Notes: generated from the letters alone by a model not told the origin. 64,000 bases of DNA from Prevotellaceae bacterium UBA6398 (GCA_002437495.1 DJQA01000001.1:62248-126247), one strand, 5' to 3'. Counted from the stretch's first letter, positions 26,988 through 35,680 are shown. Program-made: numbers and translations.

Positions 26988-27866
26988 ATGAACAGGAAAA
27001 AAATCATCATTCCGGCAGTTGTCGTGGTGGTGCTTCTGTTGGGCGGGTTGGGATATACGCTCTTCAACCTGCAAAAGCAGAAAAAGGCCAACGCCGACCT
27101 GCAGCAACTCGCCACGCTCGACAAAAAAGAGATGGAAAACGAGTACACACAGTTTGCGCTGCAGTATGACGAGCTTAAACGCTCCATAAAGAACGACTCG
27201 CTCATGCAACAGCTTACAAAGGAGCAGCAGCGCACGAAGAACCTGCTTGCAGAGCTGAAACAGGTGAGAAGCGATGACGCAAGGGAGATAACCCGGCTTA
27301 AAAGGGAACTCGCCACGGTGCGTGCCGTTTTGAGAAGCTACATATTGCAAGTTGACTCGCTGCAACGCATGAACACCGCGCTTGCATCCGAGAACGAGCA
27401 GGTTAAGGCGCAATACAACGAGGCAACCACAAGAATTTCGAGTCTGAACAGCGAGAAGGCAAATCTTTCTGAAAAGGTGGCAATAGCCTCGCAGCTCGAT
27501 GCAACGGGAATATCGGTGCAGGCGCAGAACAAGCGCAACAAAAAAGCCAAGAAAATTAAGGACGTGCGCCGTTTTGTGGTTCACTTCACAATTACGAAGA
27601 ACATAACCGCCTCGACAGGAAATCGCAATATTTACGTGCGCCTTTTGCAGCCAACAAACTCGGTTGTAAATCCTTCGGGGTCGTTCAGCTACGAAAACAG
27701 AAGTCTGCAATTCTCCGCGTCAAAGGTAATAGAATACACGGGAGAGGAACAGAGTGTTACGCTCTACATTCCGGTTGGCGAGACATTGAGCGCAGGAACG
27801 TACCGCTGCGACATATTCGCTGACAAGCAAAACATTGGCACCGGCTCGGTGAGCATAAACAGATAA
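26988..27866 (+). CDS. Membrane-anchored coiled-coil protein
   Basis: A 292-residue protein with an N-terminal membrane anchor (IIIPAVVVVVLLLGGLGYTL, residues 5-24), a long coiled coil from about 28 to 165 rich in Gln, Glu, Lys and Leu, a basic patch (NKRNKKAKKIKDVRR) and a C-terminal beta-rich domain of about 100 residues. It resembles uncharacterised Bacteroidota proteins but I cannot name a family. Topology suggests that most of it is periplasmic. The ATG at 26988 follows the promoter by 34 bp. It ends at a strong shared terminator before the convergent mrp gene. Confidence 0.85.
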   Translation: MNRKKIIIPAVVVVVLLLGGLGYTLFNLQKQKKANADLQQLATLDKKEMENEYTQFALQYDELKRSIKNDSLMQQLTKEQQRTKNLLAELKQVRSDDAREITRLKRELATVRAVLRSYILQVDSLQRMNTALASENEQVKAQYNEATTRISSLNSEKANLSEKVAIASQLDATGISVQAQNKRNKKAKKIKDVRRFVVHFTITKNITASTGNRNIYVRLLQPTNSVVNPSGSFSYENRSLQFSASKVIEYTGEEQSVTLYIPVGETLSAGTYRCDIFADKQNIGTGSVSINR

Positions 27867-27887
27867 CGCAAAAAGAGCAACAAAAAA

Positions 27888-27915
27888 ACAAAGGCGCGGA
27901 AATCCGCGCCTTTGT
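27888..27915. terminator. Bidirectional terminator between coiled-coil gene and mrp
   Basis: A perfect 13-bp stem (27888-27900 with 27903-27915) is flanked by A6 on one side and T6 on the other. It serves two convergent genes. Confidence 0.9.
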
Positions 27916-27938
27916 TTTTTCTTTCCGCCATAAGGGGC

Positions 27939-29033
27939 TTACCTCATTCCCACAGGCTTTGTGGGTGGCAATTCTCTGTTGCGCCTTTCGGTGGCAGCCA
28001 CTGTGTTGTCTGCAAGTGCGGCAAAAGCTTTGCCCACCACCGATGCGCCGTCAACGGCCGCAGGTGTACCGTTGTCGCCGCTTTCACACACCGACTGCAC
28101 TATGGGAATTTCGCCAAGCACCGGCACACCCATTTCATCTGCAAGACACCTGACGCCGCCGTTGCCAAAGATGTAGTACTTGTTTTCGGGCAGTTCGGCC
28201 GGCGTAAACCAAGCCATGTTCTCCACCAACCCGAGTATGGGCACATTCACTTGCTCATTCCGGTACATGTCAATGCCTTTGCGGGCATCGGCAAGGGCCA
28301 CCTGTTGCGGCGTGCTCACAATAACCGCACCCGTAATGGGAACTGACTGCAAAAGCGTCAGATGTATGTCGCTCGTGCCGGGAGGTGTATCAATTATGAA
28401 ATAGTCAAGATTGCCCCAGTCTGCCTCGAAAATCAGCTGCTTCAAGGCATTGCTCGCCATGGCTCCGCGCCAAAGCGTGGCCGTGTGCGGGTTTACGAAA
28501 AAGCCTATCGAAAGCATCTTGACGTTATACTTCTCGGCAGGGATTATGAGCTGTTTGCCGTTCACGTTCTCGCCGAGCGGCTGAAAGTTCTCGAGTCCGA
28601 ACATTTTGGGCATTGACGGACCGAAGATGTCTGCATCGAGCAGTCCCACGCGGCAGCCCTTCATGGCCAATGAAACGGCTAAGTTGGCGGCAACGGTCGA
28701 CTTGCCCACTCCGCCCTTGCCCGACGAAACGGCTATGATGTTCTTTATGTTCGGCAGCACCGGCTCCTGTTTCTTTGGGGCTTCCGCCTTTTTAACAGAA
28801 ACCTCGACATCGAGGTCCTTGCTCACATAAGCCTTGACCGATGCTTCGGCCGAGCGCACAACCGACTTTATGAACGGGTCGGTTTCTTTGGGGAAGATTA
28901 TGGAGAACGACACCTTGTTGCCGTCTATCCTTATGTTGTCCTCCACCATTCCGGCCTCCACTATGTTTTTGCCGGTTCCGGGATAGCGCACCTTCTCAAG
29001 TGCGTCCATTATAAGTTTTGGATATATAGCCAT
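27939..29033 (-). CDS. Mrp/ApbC/NBP35-family iron-sulfur carrier ATPase
   Basis: A 364-residue P-loop ATPase that carries and transfers Fe-S clusters in the cytosol. An N-terminal MIP18/DUF59-like domain (about 1-80) is joined to an ATPase domain with a deviant Walker A (GKGGVGKST, residues 105-113), DADIFGPS and DTPPGTSD. The CxxC pair that binds the bridging cluster in many Mrp proteins is absent where expected (ENMAWFTPAELPENKYY), so cluster binding must differ or use other residues. The gene follows trmB by 8 bp, probably in one transcript. Confidence 0.93.
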   Translation of the reverse strand: MAIYPKLIMDALEKVRYPGTGKNIVEAGMVEDNIRIDGNKVSFSIIFPKETDPFIKSVVRSAEASVKAYVSKDLDVEVSVKKAEAPKKQEPVLPNIKNIIAVSSGKGGVGKSTVAANLAVSLAMKGCRVGLLDADIFGPSMPKMFGLENFQPLGENVNGKQLIIPAEKYNVKMLSIGFFVNPHTATLWRGAMASNALKQLIFEADWGNLDYFIIDTPPGTSDIHLTLLQSVPITGAVIVSTPQQVALADARKGIDMYRNEQVNVPILGLVENMAWFTPAELPENKYYIFGNGGVRCLADEMGVPVLGEIPIVQSVCESGDNGTPAAVDGASVVGKAFAALADNTVAATERRNRELPPTKPVGMR

Positions 29034-29041
29034 GCTTGTTT

Positions 29042-29806
29042 TTATTTGGAAGTTTCGAGTGATGAGCGTTTCTGCCTATTATAGCTGCGATAGGAATCCA
29101 GCGGTATTTCAACATCGGGCTCACGCAGTTCCCCCTGCCTTGGCAGCGCAAAGCTTATGAACTTGATGTCAATGCCCCTGCCGCGCCACTGCTGCTCGTA
29201 ATATGTTTGAATCGATGTTACCTCTGCGGGAACGTCTGCACCGGGAGCGTATATGTTGTTGCACATGCACAGCAGCGGAAGGTTGTTTTCCGAAACCACA
29301 TGCTTTGTATAGGTGAACAGGAAATTGCTGTCGGTTTTCACATTAATCACGCCGCCGTCTTTCATGATTCTGCGATAGCGGTTTAGGAAATAAGTGGATG
29401 TCATGCGTTTTTGCGCACGTTTCATCTGCGGGTCGCTGAATGTGAGCCAAAGGGAGTCCGCCTCGTCGGGAGCGAATATGCGGTCGATATTCTCTATTTC
29501 GGTGCGCAGAAAAGCCACATTCTCCACGCCATCGCCCAACGCCTGTGTTGCACCCGTCCACATTCTCGCGCCTTTTATGTCTACCCCTATGAAATTTCTT
29601 TGAACCCGGGCCTTTGCAAGCCCCACCGCATACTCTCCTCTGCCGCAGCCGAGTTCGAGCGTTATGGGATTGTCGTTGCCGAAAACCTTAGGTCCCCATT
29701 TGCCGCGCAGCGGGCATTCCGCATGCTCGAGAGAACGAAACGGATATTCAAAAACGTTTGGATATTCGCGCATGTCGGCAAACTTCGCCAATTTGTTCTT
29801 TCCCAT
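29042..29806 (-). CDS. trmB: tRNA (guanine-N7-)-methyltransferase
   Basis: A 254-residue SAM-dependent methyltransferase that modifies G46 of tRNAs. It has the SAM-binding [27 protein letters not shown], and the family signature [12 protein letters not shown] followed by [15 protein letters not shown]. It is first in a two-gene unit with mrp. The product is slightly longer than the E. coli enzyme at its C-terminus (basic tail [15 protein letters not shown]). Confidence 0.95.
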   Translation of the reverse strand: MGKNKLAKFADMREYPNVFEYPFRSLEHAECPLRGKWGPKVFGNDNPITLELGCGRGEYAVGLAKARVQRNFIGVDIKGARMWTGATQALGDGVENVAFLRTEIENIDRIFAPDEADSLWLTFSDPQMKRAQKRMTSTYFLNRYRRIMKDGGVINVKTDSNFLFTYTKHVVSENNLPLLCMCNNIYAPGADVPAEVTSIQTYYEQQWRGRGIDIKFISFALPRQGELREPDVEIPLDSYRSYNRQKRSSLETSK

Positions 29807-29835
29807 AATTTATGTGCCAGCTTGTAAAATATCGG

Positions 29836-29843
29836 CAAAGTTA
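29836..29843 (-). promoter_or_regulatory. Promoter -7 element of trmB-mrp
   Basis: TAACTTTG on the minus strand fits TAnnTTTG, 29 bp before the trmB start. Confidence 0.65.
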
Positions 29844-30006
29844 ACCATTTGCGTTCAGATAAAAAAACGGCGTACTTCCATTATGCCGGAAACGCGGAAG
29901 AACGCGCCAAAATTACGCAGATGGTTGATTTACAAAAACTTGCCCTTATTTTATCGCAACAGCATAAGTTTCTGCCTTAGAGACATTTACAATTGCAGAA
30001 AAAAGG

Positions 30007-30090
30007 TCTGATGTAATTTGAATTATATCAGACATAATTTTTTCTACATAGGACATGGTTTTTCCTGCATCAAATATAGTTTTCGGGGGA
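30007..30090 (+). repeat. 21-bp x4 intergenic element, copy R5
   Basis: Units start at 30007, 30028, 30049 and 30070, preceded by GAAAAAAGG. Unit 1 (TCTGATGTAATTTGAATTATA split over 30007-30027) is of the variant with TTTGAA in place of the T-run. It lies in the gap between trmB and coaE. A decayed GC hairpin follows at 30133-30151. Confidence 0.87.
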
Positions 30091-30120
30091 ATTTGGAAAG
30101 GATGGGCAATTAAGGTTTTG

Positions 30121-30151
30121 CGCCAATTGTCGTGGCGTAAGGCATACGCCC
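30121..30151 (+). repeat. Decayed GTAG-type hairpin beside R5
   Basis: The stretch GCGCCAATTGTCGTGGCG then GGCATACGCCCT aligns with the minus-strand reading of the hairpin at 44595-44626 (GCGCCATTTGTAGGGGCG, GGCATACGCCCT). The GTAG head has become GTCG and the left stem is damaged. Its position, about 30 bp beyond unit 4 of R5, matches copies R7 to R9. Confidence 0.5.
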
Positions 30152-30191
30152 TAAGCACCCATACCCGAACCATGTTGGTAAGTGCACGGCA

Positions 30192-30803
30192 TTATTCGTT
30201 TTTCGCCGCCGCAGTAAGCAACGCCACAAGTCTGCGGGCCTCTTCGCGCATATCCGTCTCGCCATCGTTATGCACCACAAAGTCGGCACGACGTGCCTTT
30301 TCGTCCTCCGCCAGCTGCATAGCCATCCATTTTCTCACCATGTGTGCCGGAATTCCATCGCGCTCCATTACGCGCTCCACTCTAACCTCTTCAGGAGCAG
30401 ACACGAGCACGGAAAAATCAACCTCGTTGTCAAAATGCGCCTCATAAAGCAAGGCACATTCCATAAACACAAGATGCGACTCTCGGCTTTCCGCCCACCT
30501 GCGCCACGCTTCCCTTACACAAGGGTGTACCACAGCGTCAAAACGCGCGGCGTTCTGCTCCGAAGTGTGAAGAAATTTGCGTATTACAGGTTTGTTGAGC
30601 GAGCCGTTGTCTTTGAATATTTCAGGCGATACGAGTTTGCGCAAACGCCGGCGCAAACCCTCGTTTTCGAGCATTTCCCTGCGCGCCGCCGTGTCGGTGT
30701 CGAAAACGGGGAAGCCCATGCTTTCCAATATGCGGCAAAAATACGATTTCCCGCTGCCTATGCCGCCCGTTACGCCTACAAGAAGCCTGCCGTCACTGAC
30801 CAT
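30192..30803 (-). CDS. coaE: Dephospho-CoA kinase
   Basis: A 203-residue P-loop kinase that carries out the last step of coenzyme A synthesis. It has the Walker A GGIGSGKS (residues 13-20), the substrate-binding FPVFDTDTAARREM segment, and the VHPCVREAW and ALLYEAHFDNEVD family motifs. Its start overlaps the 3' end of the YbbR-like gene by 11 bp. It is the last gene of the leftward run nusB-yajC-ybbR-coaE. Confidence 0.96.
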   Translation of the reverse strand: MVSDGRLLVGVTGGIGSGKSYFCRILESMGFPVFDTDTAARREMLENEGLRRRLRKLVSPEIFKDNGSLNKPVIRKFLHTSEQNAARFDAVVHPCVREAWRRWAESRESHLVFMECALLYEAHFDNEVDFSVLVSAPEEVRVERVMERDGIPAHMVRKWMAMQLAEDEKARRADFVVHNDGETDMREEARRLVALLTAAAKNE

Positions 30804-31791
30804 CCGATGAAGGCACGTCTTCTATTACAAACTCCACCTCGCCCGGCGATATCCTTGCGTGCGACACTCCGGCGGGGAGAGTCTTAAGGCGCGGGGAGAA
30901 CTTTCCGCTTACGTTGTTGATAAGCTCATCGTAGCTAACCACTATTACGAAGCTTTCCGCATTAACCGAATTGTACTTTGAAGCCCCCACCTGAAACGTT
31001 ACGTTGACTTTTGGCGGGAAAGTGCGCAAAACCTTTGTTGCAGGGAAATTCACCATCTCAACAGGCACCTGCACGGTTTTTTCGGTAATAATGTCAACAT
31101 ACACCTTTGCCTTTACCTGCGAGGGTACGAATTTTGCTCCTCTCACCCCGTGTATTGGTACCACGAGAGCCGTGTCGCGCCTCAACCCCGAAATTTCAAA
31201 CGCGGTGGTATATGCGGCAGTCATTGTGTCGAGCACGTTTTCAAGCGCATAAACACTTACGGAATCGGGAATGACCGACACGCCCGACACCCTCATCTGC
31301 CCGTCCGTGCCCACTCTTCCAAGAAACCTTATGGGAAGCCTTTTGTATGCGCCATAGTTGAAATAATAATCTATGGTATCGGGACGGTAAGAAACCAAAC
31401 GCGTTGACGATGAAAGCTGACGGGTAACCTGCTTCATAAGCTCGCGGGTGAGTATAGTTACATGGCCGCCACTTACTTCGTATTGCGAAAAGTCTATCTT
31501 AATCGGCGAAAAGTTTGTGAAATAACGGTATTGCAAAAGTGTGGAACCGTGGTCTCTCAACACCACACGCAGCGATGGCTGTGGCGGAGTGGTTATAACC
31601 ACTTTCTCGGGCACGTTTACGAGATTAACAGGCACTTCGAACTCCATTTCGTAATAGGAACTGAGGTTCTGGAACAGCCAAAAGCAAGTTGACAATACCA
31701 CAAAAAACAGGAATTTCAGAAATTGCCTGTTCAGTATTTTAGAAAACACTCGCCCGAGATTGCCTTTCGTAACTCCGCCCTTCATGTGCAT
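30793..31791 (-). CDS. YbbR-like domain protein
   Basis: A 332-residue membrane-anchored protein: one hydrophobic segment (FLKFLFFVVLSTCFWLFQNL, about residues 24-43) and extracytoplasmic YbbR-type beta domains to the end. The function of YbbR proteins in this phylum is not settled; in Firmicutes, YbbR/CdaR binds the diadenylate cyclase. No cyclase gene is adjacent. An internal start at 31785 (MKGG) is possible. It sits between yajC and coaE, the arrangement often found in Bacteroidota. Confidence 0.88.
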   Translation of the reverse strand: MHMKGGVTKGNLGRVFSKILNRQFLKFLFFVVLSTCFWLFQNLSSYYEMEFEVPVNLVNVPEKVVITTPPQPSLRVVLRDHGSTLLQYRYFTNFSPIKIDFSQYEVSGGHVTILTRELMKQVTRQLSSSTRLVSYRPDTIDYYFNYGAYKRLPIRFLGRVGTDGQMRVSGVSVIPDSVSVYALENVLDTMTAAYTTAFEISGLRRDTALVVPIHGVRGAKFVPSQVKAKVYVDIITEKTVQVPVEMVNFPATKVLRTFPPKVNVTFQVGASKYNSVNAESFVIVVSYDELINNVSGKFSPRLKTLPAGVSHARISPGEVEFVIEDVPSSDGQ

Positions 31792-31881
31792 TTAATGAAG
31801 CGCCCCGCCCGGTTCATAGTCCGTGCAGGGCGCGGGTTGCCTTACGTCTAAAACGCCCGCGCTTTGCCGCCGGCGATAAAT

Positions 31882-32208
31882 TCAGCGCACCTGCTGTGTG
31901 GCCGCTGCGTTTGCGAATATGTGGGTCTTTTCAACCTTAACCTTAACGTCGCGGGCAATTTCAAGTACCACTACGTTCTTGGTGTCGTCTATCTCCTTGA
32001 TTGTGCCATGCACACCCCCATAGGTTACAACTTCCATTCCCGGCTCAAGAGAGTTACGGAACTTCTGTATTTCTTTCTGCTTTTTTTGTTGCGGGCGTAT
32101 CATGAAGAAATACATGATTGCGAAAATGGCAACAATCATTATCAGAAACGTCGCATCGAAACCGCCCCCCTGAGGAGCTGCTGCAAGAATTGAAACAAAG
32201 TGATTCAT
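31882..32208 (-). CDS. yajC: Preprotein translocase subunit YajC
   Basis: A 108-residue small membrane protein associated with SecDF. It has an N-terminal membrane segment (TFLIMIVAIFAIMYFFMI), then the family signature RPQQKKQKEIQKFRNSLEPG and a short SH3-like tail (VVTYGGVHGTIKEIDDTKNV). It lies 73 bp after nusB and 90 bp before the YbbR-like gene. Confidence 0.95.
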   Translation of the reverse strand: MNHFVSILAAAPQGGGFDATFLIMIVAIFAIMYFFMIRPQQKKQKEIQKFRNSLEPGMEVVTYGGVHGTIKEIDDTKNVVVLEIARDVKVKVEKTHIFANAAATQQVR

Positions 32209-32281
32209 TGTCTTTTCTGTTTATTGTTTGTTGTTAATAATATAAATTGTGTTTTGTATTATCGCGGCAGGCCCTACTTCT

Positions 32282-33202
32282 TCATTTCATTATCACGCCC
32301 TCGGCACGCAGTTTCTTTACCACAAAGTCGAGCAAACCGTTAATGTATATATGGCTCTTGGGAGTGCTGTAAACCTTGGCGAGGTTGAGATATTCGTTTA
32401 TCGAAACAGCCGTCGGTATGGTGGGGAACGACATTATTTCGGCAAGAGCAGTCTGCATTATTACCACGTCCATAAGTGCCATTCGCGAGATTTTCCAATT
32501 TCTTGCGTTGTCGCGTATCAGCGAGCGATACTCGTCTTCGTGCGCAAGCGTGTTGTGCATAAGCGTAATTGCAAATTCGCGGTCTTCATCGCTATCGTAT
32601 TCCGGAAGCAGCGGTTGGTCCTCACCGTTTTCCTCTTTGAAACGTTTTATTGTCTTTATAACAAAGGTGTCAACAATTTCGCGGTCGTCATTCCAGTAAA
32701 GGCTTTTTTCCTCAAACAGCGTGTCAATGTCTTCACATGGAACGAAGCAAGCTTTATAAGCCCTGCGCCAAAAAGTGCGGTCATCGGCATACTCGGGGTT
32801 CTTCAAACTCATGTATTCGCGGTAAGCATCGCTTTCCTTCACCGCTTTATAGAGTTTTCTAACAAGTGTTTCGTCCATTATGTCTGCCCCGGCGTTGTTG
32901 GCAAACGAACACAGAGCCTTGTTGCTCACCAACTGCTTTGCAAACCGGTTGTCGGCATAGCGGGTGTCTATCTCCACATCCAGATGAAGACGGTTGGCGC
33001 GGGCGCGCTGCACCTCTATATCTCGCACACCGTATTCATAGACCTTCCCTACAAGCATCAGAAGGTAGCGGTACATGTCGTATGACTTTGAGAGGCTGAA
33101 CAAAAGTTCTTTCTCTACCGACGCCGCAGACTTGTCGGGGTTCTGGTAATAAGAATACACTAATTGAACGACTTTAATTCGTATTAAATCACGATTTATC
33201 AT
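32282..33202 (-). CDS. nusB: Transcription antitermination factor NusB
   Basis: A 306-residue protein with the all-helical NusB fold in its C-terminal half (SLIRDNARNWKISRMALMDV, FPTIPTAVSINEYLNLAKVY). NusB binds boxA of rRNA leader transcripts with S10. Most bacterial NusB proteins have about 140 residues; the long form here, with an extra N-terminal half (INRDLIRIKVVQLVYSYYQN), is typical of Bacteroidota. I use the ATG at 33202; a TTG six bases upstream is also in frame but less likely. It leads the nusB-yajC-ybbR-coaE run. Confidence 0.93.
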   Translation of the reverse strand: MINRDLIRIKVVQLVYSYYQNPDKSAASVEKELLFSLSKSYDMYRYLLMLVGKVYEYGVRDIEVQRARANRLHLDVEIDTRYADNRFAKQLVSNKALCSFANNAGADIMDETLVRKLYKAVKESDAYREYMSLKNPEYADDRTFWRRAYKACFVPCEDIDTLFEEKSLYWNDDREIVDTFVIKTIKRFKEENGEDQPLLPEYDSDEDREFAITLMHNTLAHEDEYRSLIRDNARNWKISRMALMDVVIMQTALAEIMSFPTIPTAVSINEYLNLAKVYSTPKSHIYINGLLDFVVKKLRAEGVIMK

Positions 33203-33246
33203 AATCAAACATAGATCTTCTGCGAGAGACGCAAATTCCGCAGGTG

Positions 33247-33254
33247 CAAATATA
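33247..33254 (-). promoter_or_regulatory. Promoter -7 element of the nusB run
   Basis: TATATTTG on the minus strand fits TAnnTTTG, 44 bp before the nusB ATG. Confidence 0.6.
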
Positions 33255-33328
33255 ATAAGATTCTGCGAATCCGTAAAGGTTTTTCGTACAATAAGCCCTT
33301 AGCCTGCCAACTAAAATTATGCTGCGGC

Positions 33329-34192
33329 TCATTCCGAATACGCCTCCAGCATTCCATTGGCCGCCGCAATGATTTCACGGCGCAGGTGCGCGGGGGCTGC
33401 CACTCTTATGCCTGCGCCGTGATAAAGCAGCTCGTGCACAAAGTCGGCAGACACGCACACGTCGAGTTCAAAGCGGCACACGTATTTCCCACCGTTCTCC
33501 AAAGGCTTTTCCGTTTGCGAGACGTGCAGCGGAAGTGTTCTCAAAAAAGCCGCGTTCCTTGCATCGGCCTCTATCACTATGTGTTCGGGGCTTTGTTCCT
33601 CGCCGCCGTAAACTCCGAAACTGTATGCGAAATAGCGCTTGGCGTCAAACCGCGCAGCGTGGGGGAAAGGCTTTGGCGTGGGTGCAAGAGACGACATGCG
33701 GTCGAGGGCAAACGTGCGCACTTCGCGGTGGACAGATGAAAATCCCACCACATAGCAACGTCCGCGAAATGTGCGCAGGCAGTAGGGGGCGAGAAGCATT
33801 TTATATTGCGGCTTGTCGAACGGCGAGTAAACGGCCTCCAAACAGGTGCGCCTGTCCATTGCCCGCGAAACGGCGGCAATGTGGACATAACCCGCAGGAC
33901 GCGGCTCGCGCATTATGGGTGCGCCGTCATTGCAGTCCTCGCCGCTGAAAAGCTGGCGCAGGAACTCCTGCTCTCTGCCTTCGCGCAAATCCAGACTGTA
34001 AAGCCCGCGGTCAACGCGTATGCTTATGCCGTAGCGTTCCCACAACAAGTGGCGGTTATCGTAGAATGTTGAAGAAGCCATGGGCTGCGCTTTCTCGTCG
34101 CACGCTGCCCACGCGGCAAGTATCTCCTCGCGAGACAGTTGCCCGCGCCGGAACAAAAGTTTTGCAAGCCATATTGCCTTATTCCTGCCCAT
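33329..34192 (-). CDS. WYL-domain transcriptional regulator
   Basis: A 287-residue protein with an N-terminal winged-helix-like part (residues about 1-75) and a central WYL domain (LEAVYSPFDKPQYKMLLAPY, CLRTFRGRCYVVGFS) followed by a C-terminal WCX-like region to the end. WYL proteins sense nucleic-acid or nucleotide ligands and often control DNA-damage or defence genes; none is evident next to it. It faces the orphan pair at 34381-35216 across overlapping promoters, which makes that pair a candidate target. Confidence 0.88.
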   Translation of the reverse strand: MGRNKAIWLAKLLFRRGQLSREEILAAWAACDEKAQPMASSTFYDNRHLLWERYGISIRVDRGLYSLDLREGREQEFLRQLFSGEDCNDGAPIMREPRPAGYVHIAAVSRAMDRRTCLEAVYSPFDKPQYKMLLAPYCLRTFRGRCYVVGFSSVHREVRTFALDRMSSLAPTPKPFPHAARFDAKRYFAYSFGVYGGEEQSPEHIVIEADARNAAFLRTLPLHVSQTEKPLENGGKYVCRFELDVCVSADFVHELLYHGAGIRVAAPAHLRREIIAAANGMLEAYSE

Positions 34193-34283
34193 TACCTTAT
34201 TGCATTTTTATTTAAACCATCCCGCCACGGAAAATATTTTCGCCTTTTCTTTGCCATTCCGACATTTTCGGGTTTTGGCGGGA

Positions 34284-34291
34284 TATCTTTG
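34284..34291 (+). promoter_or_regulatory. Promoter -7 element of the orphan pair at 34.4 kb
   Basis: TATCTTTG fits TAnnTTTG. It and the minus-strand element at 34305-34312 form an 8-bp inverted repeat around 13 bp, so the two start sites would almost coincide and transcripts would run through each other's promoters. Confidence 0.55.
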
Positions 34292-34304
34292 CACCGTCGT
34301 TCGA

Positions 34305-34312
34305 CAAAGATA
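34305..34312 (-). promoter_or_regulatory. Promoter -7 element of the WYL regulator gene
   Basis: TATCTTTG on the minus strand fits TAnnTTTG and lies about 112 bp before the WYL start. It is face to face with the plus-strand element at 34284-34291. Confidence 0.5.
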
Positions 34313-34380
34313 CACATATCCGGAAACAATGCCTTTTGCAAAGCAACAAAAAAACAACCAAATCAAAAAACCAATCTACC

Positions 34381-35022
34381 ATGAAACTAAGTTCTATCTT
34401 CAGGCTCTACAAGAGCTACTATCCGTCGGCTTTGGCCTACCGCGTAACCATTTCCGCCACAGGCGGCTTGGTTAGAGTAAGTGACTTGCGCGGTTCGTTC
34501 AGGCTCAGTATGCTATCATTGCAAGAACCTGTCGGCCCGCTATTGCGCGCCAATGCGCAATACAACGCCGCCGTAAACGAATTTGCCGCCGACAATCGCC
34601 GCGAGCTGTTCATGCTGCGCGAGGCGCGTTGCCTGTATGGCATTGCATACGCCGAGAACCTCGGGTGCGACCTCAAACTCATGTCGCTAACATCGCAAAG
34701 CCCCACATTGCCGCAACACGTATGCGAACGCCTGAAACTTACATACCTACTTGCATTGGCCGATGAGCTGACACCAGCGCGATATGCACAAGACTCGATA
34801 ACACTTGAGCGCAGCGGAGATGCCATTATAACCGCCGGAACTTTTGAGAACAGGCATACCGTAAAGGTGGAGGCCGGCGGAAAAGTAAGCGTGGCACGCT
34901 ATGGGGAGAAACCGGCAAAGCCTGCCGACACAGGCACGGCACCGCGATACGCGCGACTGTTTTGGAGGGACAACGCGGAATGGTTCGCAAACTTTGCCGC
35001 AGGAAGGGAGGATTTGCTATGA
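34381..35022 (+). CDS. Orphan protein of unknown function
   Basis: I do not recognise this 213-residue soluble protein. The N-terminal part is basic and aromatic (MKLSSIFRLYKSYYPSALAY), the middle helical (NAAVNEFAADNRRELFMLRE), with a short C-terminal beta-like stretch (RHTVKVEAGGKVSVARYGEK). No signal peptide, membrane segment or catalytic motif is visible. The ATG at 34381 is chosen because the upstream extension is lysine-rich low-complexity sequence. It overlaps the next small gene by 4 bp (ATGA), and its promoter abuts that of the WYL gene. Confidence 0.75.
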   Translation: MKLSSIFRLYKSYYPSALAYRVTISATGGLVRVSDLRGSFRLSMLSLQEPVGPLLRANAQYNAAVNEFAADNRRELFMLREARCLYGIAYAENLGCDLKLMSLTSQSPTLPQHVCERLKLTYLLALADELTPARYAQDSITLERSGDAIITAGTFENRHTVKVEAGGKVSVARYGEKPAKPADTGTAPRYARLFWRDNAEWFANFAAGREDLL

Positions 35023-35216
35023 GGGCGATTAAAGTATGCGAACTTGCTGCCACGCTGTTTCCCGAAACTCCGCCGCGAAGTGCCACTCAGCGCCTGCGGC
35101 GCTGGATTAACGGGGATGGGGAACTGAAAAAACGGCTGACAAGAAAGGGATACACCAAAGGGCAACGTTTACTGACGCGCTGCCAAGCCGAAACGATTAC
35201 GAGGTGGATAGGGTAA
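35019..35216 (+). CDS. DUF4248-like small protein
   Basis: A 65-residue basic protein whose pattern (MRAIKVCELAATLFPETPPR, then SATQRLRRWING with a basic tail) recalls DUF4248, a family of short Bacteroidota proteins that often lie near mobile or accessory genes. The match is by eye only. It starts at the ATGA overlap with the 213-residue gene and is probably translated with it. An intrinsic terminator follows at 35288-35327. It may bind nucleic acid, judging only from charge and size. Confidence 0.65.
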   Translation: MRAIKVCELAATLFPETPPRSATQRLRRWINGDGELKKRLTRKGYTKGQRLLTRCQAETITRWIG

Positions 35217-35287
35217 AACCGCCACAAGCCTAAGCCATCACACCCTAACCGTAAAAACGTAATAAAAACAGCGCATTAAAGCAATTC

Positions 35288-35327
35288 AAAGCCGCAACCT
35301 TGGCAATTTCGCCAAGGCTGCGGCTTT
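35288..35327 (+). terminator. Terminator of the orphan pair
   Basis: A 17-bp stem with one mismatch (35288-35304 with 35311-35327) and a 6-nt loop is followed by ATGTTTTTTC. Confidence 0.85.
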
Positions 35328-35459
35328 ATGTTTTTTCACGCCATAAGGCGGGAAACGCAAATGCGCGCCCAAGCACCTGATTCACATCTGCTTTTCTCTT
35401 TTGCAAGCACGCCATGTAAGCATTTGTTTTACTGTTGGTTGAAAGTGGTGCAAAAAAGG

Positions 35460-35543
35460 TCTGATGTAGTTTGAATTATATCAGACATAATTTTTTCTAC
35501 ATAGGACATGGTTTTTTTATTTCCCGCTCTTGTTTTCACAAAA
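35460..35543 (+). repeat. 21-bp x4 intergenic element, copy R6
   Basis: Three clear units begin at 35460, 35481 and 35502, preceded by CAAAAAAGG; the fourth (35523-35543) is barely recognisable. Further on, GTGTAGG (35570s) and GCATACGCCCG (about 35577-35587) resemble remnants of the GTAG hairpin. It lies in the gap before the AI-2E-family gene. Confidence 0.8.
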
Positions 35544-35672
35544 CCGCAGACGTGTAGGCTGCAAACCCGTTTACGCATACGCCCGAGAATGGTTTGCAGC
35601 GTTTATGGTGAAACCGCATGGCGTTTTTAAGTTAAAATGCCGCAAACGCCCCGACATTGGAAAAAGAAGTCT

Positions 35673-35680
35673 TAACTTTG
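35673..35680 (+). promoter_or_regulatory. Promoter -7 element of the AI-2E-family gene
   Basis: TAACTTTG fits TAnnTTTG, 25 bp before the ATG at 35706. Confidence 0.65.

Noticed and set aside
33203..33208. TTG start for nusB two codons upstream
   Set aside because: The in-frame ATG at 33202 gives the normal N-terminus and ATG is far more common.
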